This document shows, in pieces, positions 36,365 to 45,162 of a stretch of DNA of 64,000 bases. Source of the stretch: Chryseobacterium sp. JM1 (GTDB lineage: Bacteria > Bacteroidota > Bacteroidia > Flavobacteriales > Weeksellaceae); the NCBI RefSeq assembly GCF_000737715.1, contig NZ_JPRN01000009.1, positions 124,001-188,000 on the forward strand. The letters run 5' to 3'. The notes under the pieces were generated by a model that was given only the letters and a program-made list of their open reading frames with translations, had not been told where the DNA came from and searched no databases. Each line of letters begins with the position of its first letter. Position 1 is the stretch's first letter. A program made the translations under genes and the position numbers.

Positions 36365-37378
36365 TTAAAATAAACTCAGATCATACTGCTTCACCAGGTC
36401 TAAAATCATATGATAGCCCGCTGCAGAATTCCCATGTTGATCCAATGCCGGACTGAAAACACCAATTCCCATTTTTCCGGGAACACTTACGGTAATTCCG
36501 CCTCCAACGCCGGATTTGCTCGGAAGACCTACGGTTCTGGCATATTCTCCACTGAATTCGTACATCCCGGCGATAAGCATCTGGGATTGAATCAGTCTTG
36601 ACATTTCTGCATTTTTATACTTGCTGTCTCCGTCAAAACGAACACATTCATTGGCAAAGAAATAGCCTATTTTAGCCAAATCTTCGGCAGTAAGCTCTAT
36701 AGAACACTGTCTGAAATAATTATCTAGCTGATCTTCATTTCCTAAAATGAGTCCGTTGTTTTTCATCAGGTAAAACATGCCGCGGTTTCGGTGTCCGGTA
36801 GATTTTTCGGATTCGTAGACAGATGTACTGTAATCAAGGGTTTGATTTTTGGTGATGTAGCGCACCATATCCAGAATTTTAAGAAATGGTTTTTCGCCAT
36901 CGCCGGAAATTAATGAAGTAGTGAGAATGGCACCAGCATTCATCATCGGGTTCAATGGCTTGCCCGTAGTTTCAAGGTTGGAAAAATGATTGAAAGGCTG
37001 ATCGGTTCCAAAATAGCCCATTTTATCAAAGACATTGGCTTCCCCTTTTTCACTGACAGCAATCATCAGTGCAATGATTTTCGAGATACTCTGCATGGTG
37101 AATTTCTTCTGTACATCTCCCACATTGAATACCTTTCCGTTTTTTTCCACCACTGAAAAAGCAATTGCTTTAGCATCCATTTTTCCCAGCTCGGGAATAT
37201 AATCTGCTACTTTACCCTTTGTATAATAGGTTCTGTTTTTTTCCAGAATACTGCTTAATGTTTTCTCTGAAATGGTTGAAATATCTGCTGCTTTCTGAGC
37301 ATATATCACCGTATTGAAGGAAAGAAAAGCTGCAATACAGATTCCTTTTGCAGAAACTAAGAAACTATTGTTGTTCAT
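36365..37378 (-). CDS. glsA: Glutaminase A, exported
   Basis: About 337 residues of the serine-dependent beta-lactamase-fold glutaminase family, which hydrolyses glutamine to glutamate and ammonia. Family motifs are present: MQSISK (Ser and Lys of the active site), PLNPMMNAGAI, and GVGGGITVSVPGKMG, with SPALDQHGNS near the end. The start is set at ATG 37378, which gives a signal peptide (to TVIYAQ). The upstream in-frame ATG at 37423 would lie inside the promoter -7 box. Most GlsA proteins are cytosolic, so a signal peptide points to periplasmic use of glutamine. It converges with the response-regulator gene. Confidence 0.9.
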   Translation of the reverse strand: MNNNSFLVSAKGICIAAFLSFNTVIYAQKAADISTISEKTLSSILEKNRTYYTKGKVADYIPELGKMDAKAIAFSVVEKNGKVFNVGDVQKKFTMQSISKIIALMIAVSEKGEANVFDKMGYFGTDQPFNHFSNLETTGKPLNPMMNAGAILTTSLISGDGEKPFLKILDMVRYITKNQTLDYSTSVYESEKSTGHRNRGMFYLMKNNGLILGNEDQLDNYFRQCSIELTAEDLAKIGYFFANECVRFDGDSKYKNAEMSRLIQSQMLIAGMYEFSGEYARTVGLPSKSGVGGGITVSVPGKMGIGVFSPALDQHGNSAAGYHMILDLVKQYDLSLF

Positions 37379-37420
37379 AAAGGCATTTTCGGCTAACATC
37401 TTATCATCAACCCCGAAAAA

Positions 37421-37453
37421 CAAAGATAAAGTATTTCATCCTTCACTAGCAAA
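37421..37453 (-). promoter_or_regulatory. Promoter of the glutaminase gene
   Basis: Minus-strand TATCTTTG (37421-37428) matches TAnnTTTG, with TTTG (37450-37453) 21 bases upstream. The transcript would begin about 35 bases before ATG 37378, which supports that start codon over the ATG at 37423. Confidence 0.65.
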
Positions 37454-37662
37454 TGTCCTGAAATATACAGGCGCTAAATCTGATCTGAAAGGATTAAGTA
37501 TTTCTACTCAAAACCGCAATTGGTCATTTCTACTCTAAAAAAAATGCGCCCTTCTTTGTTACTTTGAACTACCAATCAAGCGGTATCAATAAAGGGTAAT
37601 TCCTCAACTGAGACGCTGAAAAAAAGCAGTGGTAAAAACTAACCAACCAAAATACAACCAAC

Positions 37663-38079
37663 ATGGAAACATCAAACGTAAGCGGAACCGCCAATTCATC
37701 CGGTCAGCTTCAATTAGGGAACGGAGCTCAATTCTGGGTTTATCTGTCTCCTCAGAACAATACAGCCAAAATGATTTCAACGTGGCGTGTCACATTCTCA
37801 CAGGGTAACTGGAGTGATTCTATTTCAAGTGAGGCACCAACTAAACAAATTCAGACGCCTAATCTTTCGGGAATCTTTGATATTAAAGTAGAATTACTAA
37901 GCGGATCTACCGGTACATGGCGCCAGATCCCTCCTCAGCAGGGAAGCTATAATGAAATAGGCTGTAATTCCAACTGTGCCTCAATGGTAGGTATCGTTGC
38001 AGACAGTACTACCCCTCCTCCAGGTGCAGTTAATGCCCATTTCTGGACTACATGGGATGCTATGTGCAAAGCTCAATAA
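37663..38079 (+). CDS. Unrecognised 138-residue protein
   Basis: A small Ser/Thr/Asn/Gln-rich protein without signal peptide or membrane segment. Alternating hydrophobic pattern (AQFWVYLSP, MISTWRVTFS, GIFDIKVELLS) suggests a beta sandwich. The C-terminal third has CNSNC, a Pro stretch (TTPPPG) and HFWTTWDAMC, giving three Cys and several Trp. I recognise no family. It precedes two FAD amine oxidases on the same strand, but 373 bases of repeats and inverted repeats lie between, so co-transcription is uncertain. Codon use looks normal for the window. Possibilities such as a lectin-like or pore-type protein are guesses. Confidence 0.75.
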   Translation: METSNVSGTANSSGQLQLGNGAQFWVYLSPQNNTAKMISTWRVTFSQGNWSDSISSEAPTKQIQTPNLSGIFDIKVELLSGSTGTWRQIPPQQGSYNEIGCNSNCASMVGIVADSTTPPPGAVNAHFWTTWDAMCKAQ

Positions 38080-38119
38080 AAGCATAAAAAAGTCTTAATC
38101 ATAACCAGTCTATATCCTT

Positions 38120-38218
38120 CAATTGCCGGCCGTTTTTTTCGAGTTATTGTACATGATTTAAAACTCGTGTGTTTAAACCTTTCGAAAAACACGGCCGGTA
38201 ATTGTGCATCATGTACAA
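38120..38218. repeat. Two interleaved inverted repeats
   Basis: Pair A: 38120-38142 and 38182-38204, 23 bases each with two mismatches, around a GCCGGCCG/CGGCCGG core. Pair B: TTGTACATGAT (38147-38157) and ATCATGTACAA (38208-38218), a perfect 11-bp match. The order A-B-A'-B' would form a pseudoknot if transcribed. A smaller pair CGAGTT (38140-38145)/AACTCG (38162-38167) is nested inside. It lies 40 bases after the stop of the 138-residue gene. No T-run follows on either strand. Confidence 0.7.
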
Positions 38219-38223
38219 AACTT

Positions 38224-38371
38224 AGGGAAGCAAAGTTGGAATCAACTTCATTGACTCAGATAAAGCAAATGAGAACAGATCGCATGTTTTAAAATTTCAC
38301 GCAGATTAATCAGATGATGCAGATTTTCATGTTCGTGAATCTGCGCTGTCTGCATAATCTGCGAGAATAAA
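38224..38371. repeat. Dispersed intergenic repeat, partial copy
   Basis: This stretch (opening AGGGAAGCAAAGTTGGAATC, later TTTCACGCAGATTAATCAGA and ATCTGCGAGA) is closely matched at 41708-41855, and its second half again at about 54190-54275. This copy lacks the CATTAAGAT-bounded part present in the others. Bases 38372-38452 show nothing further before the oxidase start. Confidence 0.7.
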
Positions 38372-38452
38372 AATAAAAGTGTTTAAAATGCTTGTATGAT
38401 CATCATTTAATTCTTGATGAATACATGGATTTAACAGATAAAACTAATACCT

Positions 38453-39640
38453 ATGAAAACAGAAAACTACGACGTCATTGTTATTGGTGGCGGAGCCATA
38501 GGCCTGGCTACGGCCTACCATCTTGGCCAACGAAAGGCTAAAACATTAGTCCTGGAACAGTTCACTTTTGTGAATCAGCTTGGAAGTTCTGCCGGAGTTT
38601 CCCGCCAGTTCCGTATTCCTTACCCGGATGAATATATGGTGAAAATGGCTCTTGAAGCACAACCCTACTGGGACGAGCTGGAAAAGAAGACCAATACTTC
38701 GCTGCTGGATAAAGTGGGTACGCTTTGGTTTGGAGACCCTGAAGTGCACTCCACGGAAGGAAATATTGCTTTGGCTGAGCAGGCCCTGAAAGAACTGGGT
38801 GTTCCCTACACTACCCTAACCGCAAAAGAAATCGAAGAAAAGTACCATTTTAAAAACTTACCGGACAATTACACCGGACTGTTTCAGCCGGATGGTGCAA
38901 GCATCAATTTTAAATTAACAATTGAAACGCTTTTAGGACTTTGCAAACAGGAAGAAACCGTTCAGTTAGAAGAAAATTCGCCTGTACTTGACATCAAACA
39001 GATAGGTGATCTCTTTGAACTTACGACTCCTAACGGAATTTATATTGCTAAAAAACTGGCGATTATTCCGGGACCTTACATTAACAGTGTCATCAATTTA
39101 CTGGATTTTAAAATAGAAGCTACGTACTGGAATATGTCTTCGGCTTATTTTAAGAAAACAGATCCCAACATACAGTATCCAACCTGGTTTGTATTCCAGA
39201 ATGCAATTGAGGAAAATGGCAATCAGTTCTATGGTTTTCCTTCTGTAGACTGGGATCACCCGGAATACATCCGTGTTGCACCGGATTTTGTCATTACACC
39301 TTTGGAAGAACCAAACGACAGAACATTAATTCCCAATCCTCAGGAACTGGCCTATACTTCCGATTGGGTACAACAACATATGACAGGATTGGCTACAGAG
39401 CCTGAATACACTTCAACCTGCCTTATCGCTTTAAGCAAAATACCGAATAAGGAACTGCTGATTGATTTCGCGCCCAAATATGTCCCGAATTATAAAAACA
39501 TTGTGGTCTATGCCACCGGATGGGCTGCCAAATTCACTCCATTCCTCGGGAAAATCATGTCTGATCTTGCCCTGGACGGGCATACGGATTTTGATATTTC
39601 TCATTTCCAGTTAGGACGCAAATACTTTAAAGCCATTTAA
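38453..39640 (+). CDS. FAD amine oxidase of the sarcosine / N-methyltryptophan oxidase type
   Basis: A 395-residue DAO-family flavoenzyme. The Rossmann FAD motif GGGAIG lies at 12-17 with Glu35-type acidic end (LVLEQ), then GSSAGVSRQFR (about 43-54), the substrate-side motif typical of monomeric sarcosine oxidase and SolA. Cys323 (TSTCLIALSK) sits where sarcosine oxidase binds FAD covalently, and ATGWAAKFTPFLGKI closes the FAD domain. It should oxidise an N-methylated or secondary amino acid, releasing hydrogen peroxide. No signal peptide. It is followed after 12 bases by a second flavin amine oxidase, so the two likely act in one pathway. Confidence 0.88.
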   Translation: MKTENYDVIVIGGGAIGLATAYHLGQRKAKTLVLEQFTFVNQLGSSAGVSRQFRIPYPDEYMVKMALEAQPYWDELEKKTNTSLLDKVGTLWFGDPEVHSTEGNIALAEQALKELGVPYTTLTAKEIEEKYHFKNLPDNYTGLFQPDGASINFKLTIETLLGLCKQEETVQLEENSPVLDIKQIGDLFELTTPNGIYIAKKLAIIPGPYINSVINLLDFKIEATYWNMSSAYFKKTDPNIQYPTWFVFQNAIEENGNQFYGFPSVDWDHPEYIRVAPDFVITPLEEPNDRTLIPNPQELAYTSDWVQQHMTGLATEPEYTSTCLIALSKIPNKELLIDFAPKYVPNYKNIVVYATGWAAKFTPFLGKIMSDLALDGHTDFDISHFQLGRKYFKAI

Positions 39641-39652
39641 AAACAATCAACC

Positions 39653-41422
39653 ATGAATAAAAATACACCATTAAACACAGGAAAACATCCTGATTTAAAA
39701 ATAGAAGTCGCCATCATTGGTGCCGGAACTTCCGGTTTGTATACCGCTTACCGTTTAGTCACTGATAAGAAATTCAAAGCCAGTGAAGTACAGATCTTCG
39801 ATATGAACAATAAACTGGGCGGAAGACTGGAGTCTGTCGTGATGCCGGGAATGAATTTCTGGGGAGAACTGGGTGGTATGCGCTACCTGACTTCTCAGGA
39901 AATTGTAACGACCTTAATTGAAGGATATCCGCTTTCGGAGGAAGATCCTGCAAAACGAACTCCTGTCCTGAAAGATAAAATGACACCTGTTCCTTTCCCG
40001 ATGGGTGATCCTACCAAACTATTGATGTATCTGAGAAAAGAACGTTTCAAACAGGATGCGTGGGACGTGGCTCAGAAAGAGGGGAAAAAGCTTGCCACCC
40101 GTTATTATCTGAATGATGATGATTACGGTTTCAGCTCGGATCAGTTATTCAATAAGATTATTTACGATGTGCTGATGGCAGATCCATGGGTAGCTGAGAA
40201 ATACAGTGATAAGATTATCAAAGGTGACAGCATCTACGATTATAGTTTTAAACTGACCAGTGAAGACTGGGATGATATCAAACCTAAGCTGGTTTATAAT
40301 TTCCCTAATTCTCCTTATGACCGACGTAAGGTGAATGATCTGGGATTCTGGAACCTGATCAAGGATCAGATTTCACAGGAAGGCTATGAATTTGTGGCAA
40401 ATGCCGGCGGATACTACTCCAATACGATCAACTGGAATTCTGCGGAAGCTTTTCCTTATATGGTGGGAGATTTCTCTGCCGGAACCATTTACAAAACCAT
40501 TGAGGAAGGCTATGACAGCATCGCTTACGCCGTAGCCAATTCTTATATGGAACATGACGGTGCCTGCATCTGGTCTGAAAATAAACTGCTTACTTTCACC
40601 AAAGCGCATCCTTTAATCCATACCCATAAATATCAGCTGACTTTTCTGAATCTGAAAACCAACACGACATGGAATGTATATGCCAATAAACTGGTTCTTG
40701 CCATGCCGAGAAAATCTCTGGAGCTTCTGGATCAGAACAATTTCTTCTTTAACACTAATGAAAATTCAGTCCTTAATACCAATATCCGTTCGGTGATTAT
40801 GGAACCTGCTTTTAAAATATTAATGGGCTTTGAATATCCGTGGTGGAAAGAGAAACAACTGGACATTGATTCCGGGCATTCTATTACCGACCTTCCTATG
40901 AGACAGTGTTATTATTTCGGGACAGATCCTCAAACCAATAATTCAATGTTACTGGGAAGCTACGGAGATATGGAAACCGAAACCTTCTGGAAAGCACTGT
41001 CCGATGACAAATTACTGTTCGAAGTAAGAGCCGCCAAATCTGCATCACTGAAGGAACTGCACGAACTGGATGATGTTCAGGCGACCCAGCTGATGGTGGA
41101 TGAACTGATGAATCAACTTCGGGAGCTGCACGGCCCTGATGTAACGATACCGGATCCTTATGTAACCTACTTTAAAGACTGGACCGATGAACCTTTCGGA
41201 GCAGGATATCATGCCTGGAAAGCCGGATACTCCGTTGAAAACGTAATGCCATACATGAGAAAACCGGTAGCTGATGAGTCTATTCACATTATCGGGGAAG
41301 CTTATTCCGATCAACAGGGATGGGTGGAAGGTGCTTTCTGCGAAGCCGAAAAAATGCTGCAGGAACATTTTGGAATGGATCGCCCAATCTGGCTGAGCCC
41401 TACTTATTACTTAGGATGGTAG
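39653..41422 (+). CDS. Flavin-containing L-amino-acid / amine oxidase
   Basis: A 589-residue flavin amine oxidase. The FAD-binding GAGTSGLYTAYRL (about 23-35) ends in a strand with IFD, followed by GGRLES and GELGGMRY (about 60-70), the usual arginine-bearing loop. The C-terminal FAD motif is GEAYSDQQGWVEGAF (about 555-570). Similar enzymes include L-amino-acid oxidases and tryptophan or polyamine oxidases. The length and second motif fit L-amino-acid oxidases. No signal peptide. It is 12 bases behind the sarcosine-oxidase-like gene and ends before a strong terminator, so the operon stops here. Substrate unknown. Confidence 0.85.
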   Translation: MNKNTPLNTGKHPDLKIEVAIIGAGTSGLYTAYRLVTDKKFKASEVQIFDMNNKLGGRLESVVMPGMNFWGELGGMRYLTSQEIVTTLIEGYPLSEEDPAKRTPVLKDKMTPVPFPMGDPTKLLMYLRKERFKQDAWDVAQKEGKKLATRYYLNDDDYGFSSDQLFNKIIYDVLMADPWVAEKYSDKIIKGDSIYDYSFKLTSEDWDDIKPKLVYNFPNSPYDRRKVNDLGFWNLIKDQISQEGYEFVANAGGYYSNTINWNSAEAFPYMVGDFSAGTIYKTIEEGYDSIAYAVANSYMEHDGACIWSENKLLTFTKAHPLIHTHKYQLTFLNLKTNTTWNVYANKLVLAMPRKSLELLDQNNFFFNTNENSVLNTNIRSVIMEPAFKILMGFEYPWWKEKQLDIDSGHSITDLPMRQCYYFGTDPQTNNSMLLGSYGDMETETFWKALSDDKLLFEVRAAKSASLKELHELDDVQATQLMVDELMNQLRELHGPDVTIPDPYVTYFKDWTDEPFGAGYHAWKAGYSVENVMPYMRKPVADESIHIIGEAYSDQQGWVEGAFCEAEKMLQEHFGMDRPIWLSPTYYLGW

Positions 41423-41566
41423 ACTAATGGGCTGGAAGCTGGAAGAGGGAGGCTGGAAGTTAGTTTTGGGATTGGGATTTCTTTTTCTGATTTTTAATGA
41501 CTTTTTCCTTCAGTCTTGAACTTCGTTAGCTTATTAACACATTTATTATTTCAAATTAAAATAAAT

Positions 41567-41600
41567 AAAACCGTCTCATTTTAGTTATGAGGCGGTTTTT
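41567..41600 (+). terminator. Rho-independent terminator after the amine oxidase
   Basis: Stem AAAACCGTCTCAT (41567-41579) pairs with ATGAGGCGGTTTT (41587-41599) with one G-U pair and a 7-base loop, followed by T. It lies 145 bases after the stop. Between stop and hairpin is a short low-complexity GCTGGAAG repeat (41430-41460). Confidence 0.8.
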
Positions 41601-41707
41601 CATTATGCTTTTATTGTAAAAAAACTAATAAATAAGGGGGTAATTTCAAAATTTGGGAGCAAATAAAGTTTTTTTTAACGCAAAGAAATTGATTATTCTA
41701 TTTATAA

Positions 41708-41990
41708 AGGGAAGCAAAGGTGGAATCAATTTCATTGATTCTGATTAAGGTAATGGAACAGATCATGTGATTTTAAAATTTCACGCAGATTAATCAGATG
41801 ATGCAAATTTTTACTTTTGCTCATCTGCTTTATCCATATCATCTGCGAGAGAAAAACTTCAAACCATTAAGATTCTGTTAAGCCTTTAAGAATATTAAGT
41901 TTTAGCTTCGCTTTAAGACACACAACTTAAAAAATCATTTGATTTTTTCTTAACTCACCTTACATCCTTCATTGATCTTAATGTTTTAAA
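41708..41990. repeat. Dispersed repeat with MITE-like part
   Basis: Bases 41708-41855 match 38224-38371. Bases 41865-41983 form a unit bounded by inverted repeats CATTAAGAT (41865-41873) and ATCTTAATG (41975-41983), with an internal perfect hairpin AAAAAATCA-TT-TGATTTTTT and a GCTTCGCTTTAAG segment. The same unit recurs at about 54290-54417 and 54705-54840. No coding frame. The rest of the gap 41423-42073 shows no gene. Confidence 0.75.
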
Positions 41991-42073
41991 AGCATGAATT
42001 AGATCTGCGATATCAGAGAAATCTGCGAGAGCAAATAACTATAAAAACTCTTTTGTGGTTTAAAAAAAAACAC

Positions 42074-44956
42074 TCAAGACTCCTGATAAACAGTCACCGG
42101 ACCTGCCAATCCCATAGACTGCAGCGGCTGGTCTTTCTTTTTCTGATTGGTCCAATACTGTGCTACCACATTATCTTTAAGGGTTTTCATATAATTGACC
42201 ATCACTGTGACTACTTTGATCTCAATTTCATTAACCCCGTCTTTGACTAAACCGTTCAAAGGGTAAATTCTCCTTCCGAACCACTGTACTCCCGCTTCTT
42301 TCCCATTAATGCGTACTTCGCAAATTCCGTATACCTTGCCCAGATTGATGTAGCTGTCCACATTTTTGTCCTTGATCTGAAACGTATTCCGGTAAATGAC
42401 TGTTCCTGCAAAATGACTATAGGCCGGCAATTCTTTGAGATCTGTTAGCTTGTTGAATTCTTCTTTTTTAACCGTCCCATCATAATGTATCAACTCTACT
42501 TTCCATGGGTTGTCAATTTCTTTCACATTCTTTCCACTCAGAGGACTTTCTTTCCAGGTTGTGCCTCTTTTATGGCCATCAAAGACAATTAACTTTGAAT
42601 CGGCAGGGCCTAAATCGATATTGAATCGCCCATCCGGAAGATTCAGTTTGAAACGCTTACCTGTTACCGCATCCCACATCCAGGCCTGCTTGTTTCTGAT
42701 CACGTTTTTTTCGAAGGTGATATCCAGCGGTGTACTGTTCTTACTGCTTGAATTATTAAACAGGAAAATCTCGGCATCCCGGGTTTGGTAGCGTATCTGT
42801 GTGATGAAAGTTTTCGGTGTCTTTATTTTCACATAAGGGGTAATATTATACTTTTCCTGAACAGATTTATACCAATTGAGAAAATCGGATTTAGGCTTAT
42901 TCAGGAAAATAAAACGTTCCGGAAATGTCTGCATTTTGCTGATCCAGTTTTGTATGTTCCGGTCTCTTTCTTCGTAATGATTCCAGCCTGTGGAACGGTC
43001 CGGAATAGCTTCAATGCAGAATATTCTTCCACCATCACTCACAAATTCGTACAATTTTTCTGCTGTGGCTGTATCCAGACTGTGCACCTCAATTAAAAAT
43101 AAAGTATGGTACTTTCTTTTTCCATACGTAAGAAAACCTTTCTTCACCTCTGAATCACTGATCACCTGTTCCGATACATAATCACAGGCATTCCCATTCT
43201 GATGGACAGATTCCCAGATCAAAGCCTGATAAGCAGGTGATACCACCGTTGGAAAAGGTTCATTCTGTGCTCCAAACTGTGTCCATTGATCTGCGAAAGG
43301 GGCTAAAAGAGCAATATCCGCAAACATCGTGGCCTGTTGCAATAAAGCGGAAAGTCTTGCCCGATAATCTGTATAATGTTTAAAATAAGGCCAGATCGTG
43401 TTTTTCTCATTGAAATACCCGCCATAGGTGATCCAGCCGGGAAAAGCTGCTTCCGGAGGGGAATAGTTAAATCCATGAAAAATAGGATGGGTAACTCCGG
43501 ATATCGTGCTCTGGTCTCCTGCTATTTTCAGAATTTCCAGAGCTTCGTTAAATACCATATCAGTATTGGTCAGTTCTTCTGAGCTGATGAGTTTTTTATC
43601 CTTTAAATGAGCGGCTGAAGACACCATTTTATTGATCATGGTATTTCCCCTACCCAAATGCCATGGATACTGTGTGAATTTCTCTTCACTGATGTCTTCC
43701 CCAATTCCATATTTCAGCCAGGTTTCACATTCGGGAATATCTATTTCAAAGCTTCCTTCCAGCGGAAAATAACCGCGTCCGTAAGCCTGTGTCCTTGATT
43801 TTATTTTATTGTCTTTACACCACTGCGCGAAGGTCTGTACAAAACGTTCTCTGAATAGTTCAGCTTTCGTCAGCTCGAAATCATACCGCATACGGTCTGT
43901 CATCTTTTTAAACTCTGGACCCATTTTTACAGGATAAAGGATATTTACCCCAGTCGTATTTCCCATACTTCCGATTTTAAACAGAACAAAAGGCAGATAC
44001 GGATACAGGTCATACCCTCTCCTCTTTTGGAACTCGCTCATCATATCATGGTTCCAGTTCGTTCCTTCCGTTTCAAGACTGTCGATGAAGAAAGACCGGA
44101 TGTTGGGAGCCAATGGTCCTATTTTTTGCTGAATGGTATCACTCATTCTGTTGAGGTATTTCTTTACAGCTGCTGTATCATAATGATTCAGGACAGGCCC
44201 CATTCCACCCGGGGCACCTTGGATGACACTCATAAAACGATCTATTTTTACCAGTCCATAAATGGCATAATCTCCTTTGGGTATGGAAACTTTAATCATT
44301 CCATTTTTAATCTGGTCTGAAAGATTGATGACCTCATCCAGACTGTTCAAAGGATCGGGAACAAGCTTCACTTCCAGCATTTCCATGGTTCTTCCGCTGT
44401 ATGGATTGGTAATGGCAGGATCCGCCTCTTTGTAAAGATCAAAAAGAGAAAACTCTGTTTTAAGAGGACCCTTGAATTTTTTCACCGCCAAAACCACGAT
44501 TTGGGAACATTCTTCTTTTTCCAGAAAATCTCCCCCCATAGGAAATCCGGTCCCGACAAGCAGGTCACAAGTCATTCCTAATGATTTCGCCTCTTCAAGA
44601 GTGAACCTCAACAATTCGATCCATTCATCACTTAACCAGTCTACACTCGGTTTTCCCGTATCTTCCGTGCGCAGGGGAAAAGATATCGGATTGATTTCCA
44701 CACCGCCTATTCCGGCAGCTTTTAAAACCCTGAGTTCCCGCGCCAGTTCTGCTTTTTCTATTTTGTTTCCATTCCACCACCAGCGGACAAACGGACGGTA
44801 ATGATTTTCAGGATCGCTGAAGATTTCAAACAGTGACTTATATTTCGGGAAATGATCCTCTCCAAGCATGGCATGGGCATATGAAGGCAATACATTTACC
44901 AAAACCAAGCCGGACGCCGCAATGGAACACTGTTTCAAAAAGTCTCTTCTTTTCAT
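42074..44956 (-). CDS. GH106-like alpha-L-rhamnosidase family glycoside hydrolase
   Basis: A 960-residue exported enzyme. The signal MKRRDFLKQCSIAASGLVL is of the twin-arginine style. The next region, RPFVRWWWNGNKIEKAELAREL then GGVEINPISFP, is typical of the large GH106-type catalytic (beta/alpha)8 domain. A central flavodoxin/GATase-like domain (about 590-700) is followed by C-terminal beta sandwiches (GTVIYRNTFQI, VRINGKEAGVQWFGRR) like GH2 sugar-binding modules. It should remove terminal rhamnose or related sugars from plant polysaccharides. It has its own promoter (45041-45072) and no neighbouring SusC/D genes, which is unusual for a Bacteroidetes glycosidase. Confidence 0.85.
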   Translation of the reverse strand: MKRRDFLKQCSIAASGLVLVNVLPSYAHAMLGEDHFPKYKSLFEIFSDPENHYRPFVRWWWNGNKIEKAELARELRVLKAAGIGGVEINPISFPLRTEDTGKPSVDWLSDEWIELLRFTLEEAKSLGMTCDLLVGTGFPMGGDFLEKEECSQIVVLAVKKFKGPLKTEFSLFDLYKEADPAITNPYSGRTMEMLEVKLVPDPLNSLDEVINLSDQIKNGMIKVSIPKGDYAIYGLVKIDRFMSVIQGAPGGMGPVLNHYDTAAVKKYLNRMSDTIQQKIGPLAPNIRSFFIDSLETEGTNWNHDMMSEFQKRRGYDLYPYLPFVLFKIGSMGNTTGVNILYPVKMGPEFKKMTDRMRYDFELTKAELFRERFVQTFAQWCKDNKIKSRTQAYGRGYFPLEGSFEIDIPECETWLKYGIGEDISEEKFTQYPWHLGRGNTMINKMVSSAAHLKDKKLISSEELTNTDMVFNEALEILKIAGDQSTISGVTHPIFHGFNYSPPEAAFPGWITYGGYFNEKNTIWPYFKHYTDYRARLSALLQQATMFADIALLAPFADQWTQFGAQNEPFPTVVSPAYQALIWESVHQNGNACDYVSEQVISDSEVKKGFLTYGKRKYHTLFLIEVHSLDTATAEKLYEFVSDGGRIFCIEAIPDRSTGWNHYEERDRNIQNWISKMQTFPERFIFLNKPKSDFLNWYKSVQEKYNITPYVKIKTPKTFITQIRYQTRDAEIFLFNNSSSKNSTPLDITFEKNVIRNKQAWMWDAVTGKRFKLNLPDGRFNIDLGPADSKLIVFDGHKRGTTWKESPLSGKNVKEIDNPWKVELIHYDGTVKKEEFNKLTDLKELPAYSHFAGTVIYRNTFQIKDKNVDSYINLGKVYGICEVRINGKEAGVQWFGRRIYPLNGLVKDGVNEIEIKVVTVMVNYMKTLKDNVVAQYWTNQKKKDQPLQSMGLAGPVTVYQES

Positions 44957-45040
44957 GAATGGTCTGTCAATTTAAATTACAATGCCTGTGAACCCTGTGG
45001 TTAGGTTCTGAAATTCCGGGAACAGAATGATCGGGCAGAC

Positions 45041-45072
45041 CAAATTTAATGGATTTGTTGAGAATATGACAA
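45041..45072 (-). promoter_or_regulatory. Promoter of the GH106-like gene
   Basis: Minus-strand TAAATTTG (45041-45048) with TTG (45070-45072) 21 bases upstream. The predicted leader is about 80 bases. The stretch AGACCAAATTTAA here is identical at 31348-31360 upstream of another gene. Confidence 0.6.
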
Positions 45073-45079
45073 TTCTAAT

Positions 45080-45110
45080 AAAAAAATCACCTGAAAGAGA
45101 TCAGGTGATT
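45080..45110 (-). terminator. Terminator of the serine hydrolase gene at 45163-46644
   Basis: A perfect 10-bp stem AATCACCTGA (45085-45094)/TCAGGTGATT (45101-45110) with a 6-base loop. On the minus strand it is followed by a T-run (plus-strand A at 45080-45086). It sits 53 bases past the stop and just upstream of the next promoter. Confidence 0.8.
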
Positions 45111-45162
45111 GAATTTTAATCATTTAACTTGAAAGTTTTGAATAGATAAAGACCTATTTAGA

